Origin: DYHD01 sp037445375
GTDB lineage: Bacteria > Nitrospirota > Thermodesulfovibrionia > Thermodesulfovibrionales > Dissulfurispiraceae
Assembly (NCBI GenBank): GCA_037445375.1
Contig: JBBIKS010000005.1
Coordinates: 1-64,000 of the forward strand
Direction of reading: 5' to 3'
DNA length: 64,000 nucleotides
Position numbers and translations under genes: made by a program. The notes below the pieces were generated by a model that made no database searches, was not told the origin of the DNA, and saw only the letters and a program-made list of their open reading frames with translations. Positions within the stretch are counted from its first letter, which is position 1. Every line of letters begins with the position of its first letter. Below are positions 59,126 to 64,000 of the stretch, in pieces.

Positions 59126-60231
59126 TGTTTGAATCGGCAGAACTGTATGTCAAGCTTGAAGACAATTTATATTTAAACCCGATAACCGGCGATATCAAAA
59201 AGACAGCGCACAAAAGCATTCCTTTTAGTCAGCCTTTAGCAACAAGAAAAATAAAGCCGTCTTTAAAGTATGCCAAAAAAGCGGGGGATGTCTGGATTGG
59301 GTCTAACAAGATGTCGTTTTCGCTTGTGCTTGCTTATGCTTTGCTGAAAAAAGGCAAGAAAAGAACTATAGGGTTTTATAAGTATGGCGATATCTACATA
59401 TACATAGAAGGTGTTATCGACATGCACAGTCATGCTTCCTTGCGCTATGGCTATTTATCGCCTGATGAGACCCCTGAGACCTTCATGGCTGTAGAAGGAA
59501 AGGTTTATGACGCTATATTTGGCAATAGTCATTTACGGAACATAGACCTCAATTTAAAGGGTGCATACAGAGAGCTGAACCAGAGGGTAAACCCTGTTCA
59601 CGTTCTTATAATTATCGTGAGTTTAGCGATAACAGGGCATTTAGCGCATGACCTATTTTTAAAGAAGCCAATTTCGATAAAACCGCCGCCTATATTAGTA
59701 AAGGAGCCGCCTCCCCCGCCTCCGCTGACAACAGAGGAGGCGGATAGGTTTTCACTTGCTCTGAAAGACAATTTTATTGACAAATACGCTGAAATTCAGG
59801 CTGGTGTCGAGAAAGACAAGACGAAATGGCTCAGAACTGTTCAGGCAAGAACCATCAAGGAAGCTCAGGCTGTGTCAATCGATGCCAGTTTTACCTATGC
59901 CTCGTATTATCCCTATGCAAACTTTAGAAAAGAAGGCAAAGAATATATCTGGACTAATCCGCTTGGGGAGAAGTTGGGGCGAGAGGATTTAGATAGGTAT
60001 AGTTCGTATGGAGCGGAGGTGAGTTCTTATTACTGCTTAAAGTATTTCATAAATTATGAGGTGACGGAAAGGAGTTCGGACAGGTGGATAGTCCAAATGC
60101 AAGAAAAGCAGCACGATAAGATCGTTTTTTTGATGAATTTAATCCAGAAATGCCCATGTCTTATCAGAGAGCTTTCTATAGACAAAAACGGCATGAATGC
60201 AACGGTTGAGTTGCTTTCGAAAGGAGGGTAA
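59125..60231 (+). CDS. PilO-like pilus assembly protein
   Basis: 368 residues with R64-PilO-like topology: cytoplasmic N-terminal domain (1-155), one membrane helix (VHVLIIIVSLAITGHLAHDL, about 153-172), a Pro-rich linker (EPPPPPPL) and a periplasmic C-terminal domain. GTG start overlaps the secretin stop. Family identity is inferred mainly from operon position and topology. Confidence 0.65.
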   Translation: MFESAELYVKLEDNLYLNPITGDIKKTAHKSIPFSQPLATRKIKPSLKYAKKAGDVWIGSNKMSFSLVLAYALLKKGKKRTIGFYKYGDIYIYIEGVIDMHSHASLRYGYLSPDETPETFMAVEGKVYDAIFGNSHLRNIDLNLKGAYRELNQRVNPVHVLIIIVSLAITGHLAHDLFLKKPISIKPPPILVKEPPPPPPLTTEEADRFSLALKDNFIDKYAEIQAGVEKDKTKWLRTVQARTIKEAQAVSIDASFTYASYYPYANFRKEGKEYIWTNPLGEKLGREDLDRYSSYGAEVSSYYCLKYFINYEVTERSSDRWIVQMQEKQHDKIVFLMNLIQKCPCLIRELSIDKNGMNATVELLSKGG

Positions 60232-60236
60232 TTTAG

Positions 60237-61160
60237 ATGGATATTAAAGACTTAAAAAATCTATTAACAGAAAAAGTCAAAGGCATATTAAACAAGAGAA
60301 AACCTGAGACGGTGCAGACAACAGATAAACCGGATAGCGAAGCAAAGCCTTCCTCACCTTCAACCGAGCCTGCAGGCGGGGGGGAATCAAAGAGGCTTAA
60401 AGCCTTAACATTTGTGGCGATGGCGGTGATATTTTTTGTCGTAGGGGGTGTTCTTGCATATAATTATTATTTCTTCTCCGAAAAAGGCACTCCACAGGAA
60501 TTAACGCTGTCAAGACCTTATCAACCGCCCACTCCTGCAAACGCTCCTGTTGCTACCAATGGCGGTGATGATGCAAGGGCAACAGGGCAGAACATACAGG
60601 AAGACAAGCAGGCTCAAACTCAAAAGGGAACAAGCGGATCTGTGCCTCCTAATGAAGGCAAGCAAGTTGTTCAGAACGAGTCAAGTCCTGTCAGTCAATC
60701 TCCGGCAAAAAAGGGAGCAATGCGGGTATCCGAACATGATCCTTTCAAGTCCGAGTTCGAGAAAAAGTATCAGGCTGCCGTAAAGAAAGAGAAGAGACTT
60801 AGCGGTTCGTTGGGCGATTTGGAAGGCTCAATCAAAGAGGCTAAGTTAAATCTTCCGCCAACGCCACCGCCGCCGCCACCGCCGCCTGCGCCGAAGCAGC
60901 TTAAGCTTGCGGTATTCGGCACTGTTATATCTCCAAACGACACTTATGCTATTACGGACATGGGGGTCATTAGAGTTGGCAATGTTGTCGAGTCCTTTAC
61001 TGTCGAGAGCATAAAATTCGATATGGTTATACTCAGGCAGAACGACAACAAAGATGAAGTTCGCAACATATTTATTAAGGCACGAGGCCGCCAAGCTGAT
61101 GGCGTAGGTGGTGCAATGCCTATTCATGCGGGGGGGCAGCAATGGCCGTCAAGTCAATAA
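60237..61160 (+). CDS. PilP-like pilus assembly protein
   Basis: 307 residues: one membrane helix (TFVAMAVIFFVVGGVLAYNY, about 60-79), a long low-complexity Ala/Gln/Pro region including a run of prolines, and a C-terminal GspC-HR/PilP-like beta domain (LKLAVFGTVISPNDTYAITD, VGNVVESFTVESI). It probably links the inner-membrane platform to the secretin. Overlaps the ATPase gene by 19 bases. Confidence 0.7.
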   Translation: MDIKDLKNLLTEKVKGILNKRKPETVQTTDKPDSEAKPSSPSTEPAGGGESKRLKALTFVAMAVIFFVVGGVLAYNYYFFSEKGTPQELTLSRPYQPPTPANAPVATNGGDDARATGQNIQEDKQAQTQKGTSGSVPPNEGKQVVQNESSPVSQSPAKKGAMRVSEHDPFKSEFEKKYQAAVKKEKRLSGSLGDLEGSIKEAKLNLPPTPPPPPPPPAPKQLKLAVFGTVISPNDTYAITDMGVIRVGNVVESFTVESIKFDMVILRQNDNKDEVRNIFIKARGRQADGVGGAMPIHAGGQQWPSSQ

Positions 61161-62854
61161 TCAATGAAAATAGCGCAAGCGTAATGGAAGCGCCTGAAGA
61201 CTATGCTTCCATCAAAGACAAACTTGAAAAAAAGATTCTAAGCAAGGGATACACAAAAGGCTTGGATTATTGTTTGCAGCTTTGTAAAAGGCTTGATAGA
61301 AGTCTGTATGAAGTCATATGCGAGATTGAACGAGCGATTGATTATAGCGAGTTGGCGGAGGTGTTTGCTGAACATTCCGGGCTAAAAAAAGTAGATTCAA
61401 TCAAAGGGGATATAATCCAGACACAGCGGCACTTCATTGAAACGACTGAGGCGGTATTCGTATGGCACTATGCTTCTTTGAAGACAATGAAGATTAACGG
61501 AAAGCCGGTTTATATGGCTCCGAAGGATTCTTTTCAATCTTATCTGAATACCGCCACCGCTCATAGCGAATCCGCTGAGACCTCTCAGTCGTCTTCAAGA
61601 GACTGGTTTATCCAAGCGATATTCATGCCTGCTGTGAAGTTAGGCGCTACTGACATACATATAGTGCCTAATGAAATAACGGGAACTTACAGAGTAGATA
61701 TCCGGATACTCGGTGAATTGAGAAACTTTACAAAGCTGAACAGGAAGCGAGGGCATTCATTAATTTCTCTGTTGCTATATTGGGCTAAAGAGCATACTCC
61801 GTCAATAAGGATTGACGATTACAGAAAGCCTCAAGACGGCAGAATTGAGATTCCAAAAGATAAGATGGGAGTGCCTATCGACCTTAGACTTTCGTTCATT
61901 CCGAAGCCCAATATGAAAGACATAGATATTGTAATAAGACTGCTTTACAAAATTGAACTTCAGCATGAATCCCTTTCTTCGCTTGGTTTTTTCGACTGGC
62001 AGGCGGATTTCCTCAGTGAATCAACGGAAAGGAATAAAGGCATAGTTGTCGTATCAGGGGCGACGGGGACAGGCAAATCAAGAACGGTCAATACGCTGTT
62101 GTCTTCAATACCGACCGAGAGGAATATATTGACCGTAGAGGATCCGATAGAGTATGTGCTTCATAACGCAAGGCAGTTCCAAACCTTTGAATGGGAGGGG
62201 AACGATGAGAGAAGCAGGAAAGTTGACTTTGAGTTTTATGCACGGGCTTTCAAGAGGCATGACCCTGATGTGATATTCATAGGTGAGCTTAGAGACAAAG
62301 CAACTACAGATGTGGCTTTTCATTTATCTAAAACCGGGCATCTTGTTTTTGCTACGCTACACGCGTCTAGGGCGAGCATGATACCGGAGATACTTGTAAG
62401 GGATTACGGTATCAGCATGGATGCCATATCTGACAATTTGCTGTTAGGTATTAACCAAGTGCTTGTCAAAAAAGTTTGCCCTAAGTGCAGCGTAAAGAAG
62501 CAAATTGAGAGCTTGCCTATCTGGACACAATCGCTGCTGTATCCAGATAGGGATGAGCTTTTAAACAAGCTGATCGGCAAAGATATAAGCTTTCCCGCTG
62601 TTATGGCAAATCAAAATACAGCGAATTGCTCATGCGCGATCCGGCACGAAGGGGTTGTGTTGTCAACGGGCTATTCTGGCAGGACGGTAGTGGCTGAGTG
62701 CATAGCCTTCAGTCCGGAAATATTCTTAGACGGCAATATATCTGTTACAGAAATTGAGAAAAAGACCAAAAACTACGGAACGATACTTAATGACGCGATA
62801 GATAAGATACTTAACGGCACGTTGGACATTTCATCATTAAGGAGGCTGTTATAG
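61142..62854 (+). CDS. PilQ-like type IVb pilus assembly ATPase (GspE family)
   Basis: 570 residues. GspE-type N-terminal domains, then Walker A GATGTGKS (about 306-313), the acidic ILTVEDPIEY Asp box, a degenerate Walker B DPDVIFIGELRD, the His box HLVFATLHA, and a C-terminal zinc-like motif CPKC...NCSC. It would power pilus extension. Overlaps the PilP-like gene; the PilR-like gene starts 1 base after its stop. Confidence 0.9.
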   Translation: MAVKSIINENSASVMEAPEDYASIKDKLEKKILSKGYTKGLDYCLQLCKRLDRSLYEVICEIERAIDYSELAEVFAEHSGLKKVDSIKGDIIQTQRHFIETTEAVFVWHYASLKTMKINGKPVYMAPKDSFQSYLNTATAHSESAETSQSSSRDWFIQAIFMPAVKLGATDIHIVPNEITGTYRVDIRILGELRNFTKLNRKRGHSLISLLLYWAKEHTPSIRIDDYRKPQDGRIEIPKDKMGVPIDLRLSFIPKPNMKDIDIVIRLLYKIELQHESLSSLGFFDWQADFLSESTERNKGIVVVSGATGTGKSRTVNTLLSSIPTERNILTVEDPIEYVLHNARQFQTFEWEGNDERSRKVDFEFYARAFKRHDPDVIFIGELRDKATTDVAFHLSKTGHLVFATLHASRASMIPEILVRDYGISMDAISDNLLLGINQVLVKKVCPKCSVKKQIESLPIWTQSLLYPDRDELLNKLIGKDISFPAVMANQNTANCSCAIRHEGVVLSTGYSGRTVVAECIAFSPEIFLDGNISVTEIEKKTKNYGTILNDAIDKILNGTLDISSLRRLL

Positions 62855-62855
62855 A

Positions 62856-63845
62856 GTGCTGTTTTCTAAAGTTGACGAGGTAAGCTTATTAAGAAGTCTG
62901 TATTACATGCTCGATTCCGGAATGTCGGTTCACGAGGCCATATCGGAAATATCCGGTGTTGTAAAGGATAAGAAGTTGAGCGCCAAACTTGCTACTGCCG
63001 ATGAACTTATGATGAGCAGCGGCTATAAGTTTACAGATGCAATAGAAGCGGTAGGCTTATTTGAACGCTTTTTACCGATTATAAGGACGGGGCAAGAGAC
63101 CGGAAATTTGGTATTAGTCCTGAAGGAAATAATAGCAGTAAACGATTCGATTACCAATCTCAAGAAAAAGATTAAGACCATGGTGTTTTATCCCATAGCC
63201 CTTGTATTTTTCTCCGTTGCCATAGGGTTCGGGATAACTTTCTTACTTGAAAAGATAATCACCACTCTGCCTGCCAAAGACATTAAAGGGACTGCGGCAT
63301 ATGATGTAGCGAGCTTCATTGTGAACTATAGGGAGTTTATATTTCCTGCGTATGCCTTGATATTATTGGGATTGATTTACTTCATAGTTATGAACGCATC
63401 AAGAATACCTGTGATAAAAGACTTATTCAACACGATCACGGTGGGGCAGACCTTTAAGATGCTGGCGCTCGCGCTAAGAAGCGGACTATCGCTTAAAGAC
63501 GCTATTGACTTGACAGCAACCATTTTGAAGGAAAAAAAGTGGAAGAAAGTATTCGAGGTTTTTTCATTAGAGGTTCAGGAGAGGAATTTATACGATCTCA
63601 TTGATGAGATGTCAGACTTTATGACTCCGCCTGATTTGCTGATCATTAAATCTAATATTAAGGCAGGTAACTTGTCGGAAGGATTTGAATTTGTTGGAAG
63701 CCGCAAAATAGGTGATTCTTACGAAATACTCGAAAGAACATCTCCCATAATACAAATAGGGGCTTTTGTTTTTGTAGCGGGTCAGATAGTAGTTCTGATG
63801 TCTCCGCTTTACTTTTTGCTTTACGCATACATGGACAAAGCTTAA
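62856..63845 (+). CDS. PilR-like inner-membrane platform protein (GspF family)
   Basis: 329 residues, two GspF-type repeats: LLRSLYYMLDSGMSVHEAI and MLALALRSGLSLKDAIDL, with three membrane helices (about 110-130, 150-175, 300-322). It anchors the pilus motor in the inner membrane. GTG start at 62856. It ends 43 bases before the next gene, the gap holding a GCAGGAGG site. Confidence 0.9.
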   Translation: MLFSKVDEVSLLRSLYYMLDSGMSVHEAISEISGVVKDKKLSAKLATADELMMSSGYKFTDAIEAVGLFERFLPIIRTGQETGNLVLVLKEIIAVNDSITNLKKKIKTMVFYPIALVFFSVAIGFGITFLLEKIITTLPAKDIKGTAAYDVASFIVNYREFIFPAYALILLGLIYFIVMNASRIPVIKDLFNTITVGQTFKMLALALRSGLSLKDAIDLTATILKEKKWKKVFEVFSLEVQERNLYDLIDEMSDFMTPPDLLIIKSNIKAGNLSEGFEFVGSRKIGDSYEILERTSPIIQIGAFVFVAGQIVVLMSPLYFLLYAYMDKA

Positions 63846-63888
63846 TATCAATTATGGGAAACTCAACGCCCCGCAGGAGGTATCAGGG

Positions 63889-64000
63889 ATGCAAAAAGAC
63901 CTTGAATTAGAGGAAACTGGATGTTTTATGGAGTTATTCCGCAAGGCGCGAGAGTATGAAGCGACAGATTTATACATACTTGAAGGTAGGATGCCGAGGA
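63889..64000 (+). CDS. PilT/GspE-family ATPase, N-terminal part (cut by window end)
   Basis: Only 37 residues are visible: MQKDLELEETGCFMELFRKA, then REYEATDLYILEGRMPR. The 'EATDLYILEGRMP' pattern corresponds to the SDxHL..G.xP start of PilT-type retraction ATPases. GCAGGAGG precedes the ATG. If right, the pilus has both extension and retraction motors. Confidence 0.5.
   Translation, partial: MQKDLELEETGCFMELFRKAREYEATDLYILEGRMPR

Noticed and set aside
13032..64000. CRISPR array or cas genes
   Set aside because: Repeats present are leaders, iterons and a 60-bp tandem repeat; none alternates with unique spacers. The RecB/Cas4-like nuclease is explained by its annealase context.

Overview
The window is an AT-rich (by eye, about 40% GC) piece of a Gram-negative bacterial chromosome. 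It splits into a conventional chromosomal part (1 to about 12,930) and a large integrated conjugative element (about 12,934 to beyond 64,000; its far end is not in the window). The host looks like a Nitrospirota or deltaproteobacterial-type anaerobe, judging from the glgA-galT pair, DUF4416, clpC and a multi-GAF/PAS kinase. This is inference from gene content; no rRNA is present to prove it.

Chromosomal part: a cytidylyltransferase-family enzyme, a ZIP metal transporter, ClpC, a TlpA-like thioredoxin, a DUF4416 protein, a YkgJ-type cysteine-cluster protein, a sensor kinase/response regulator pair, glycogen synthase and GalT. A broken nitroreductase gene follows. The region ends in the 5' half of a tRNA-Gln(CUG) gene that stops in the anticodon loop and runs directly into a tyrosine integrase plus excisionase. 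That junction is the likely left attachment site.

Element, 13-31 kb: integrase/xis, a PAS histidine kinase, small unknown genes (one LPD28-like), two toxin-antitoxin pairs (RelE-type and VapBC), a HerA-like ATPase, an HDOD protein, a DnaN-like sliding clamp, a DUF6094-type DNA methyltransferase, a SNF2 helicase with a cysteine-rich insert, a DUF932 protein, and RNase HI fused to a SWIM zinc finger.

Element, 31-42 kb: a GspG pseudopilin fused behind a cysteine-rich domain, a RecG-like helicase, a TraD-type coupling protein with a DUF4400-like membrane partner, a candidate annealase-SSB-exonuclease module in which the PD-(D/E)XK nuclease appears circularly permuted, and a DnaG-type primase.

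Element, 42-50 kb: control and maintenance. An XRE repressor sits beside a 34-bp palindromic operator, next to a consensus promoter driving a sigma-region-2-like protein. Then come a ParB-like protein behind 60-bp tandem repeats, a MOBH relaxase, relics of IscB/TnpB (OMEGA) elements including probable omega RNAs, and a Rep protein followed by six iterons.

Element, 49.5-64 kb: a protein with NusA-like KH domains, then a compact F-type T4SS operon (traA, L, E, K, B, V, C) running directly into a type IVb pilus operon (lipoprotein, secretin, PilO-, PilP-, PilQ-, PilR-like, start of a PilT-like ATPase).

The most unusual system-level signal is a conserved leader of about 68 bp. It contains a two-part hairpin followed by a T-run and occurs six times, each time at the head of an operon and in the orientation of that operon. 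Together with the NusA-like KH protein it suggests, but does not prove, an element-wide attenuation/antitermination circuit. All calls were made by reading the sequence; no database search was run.
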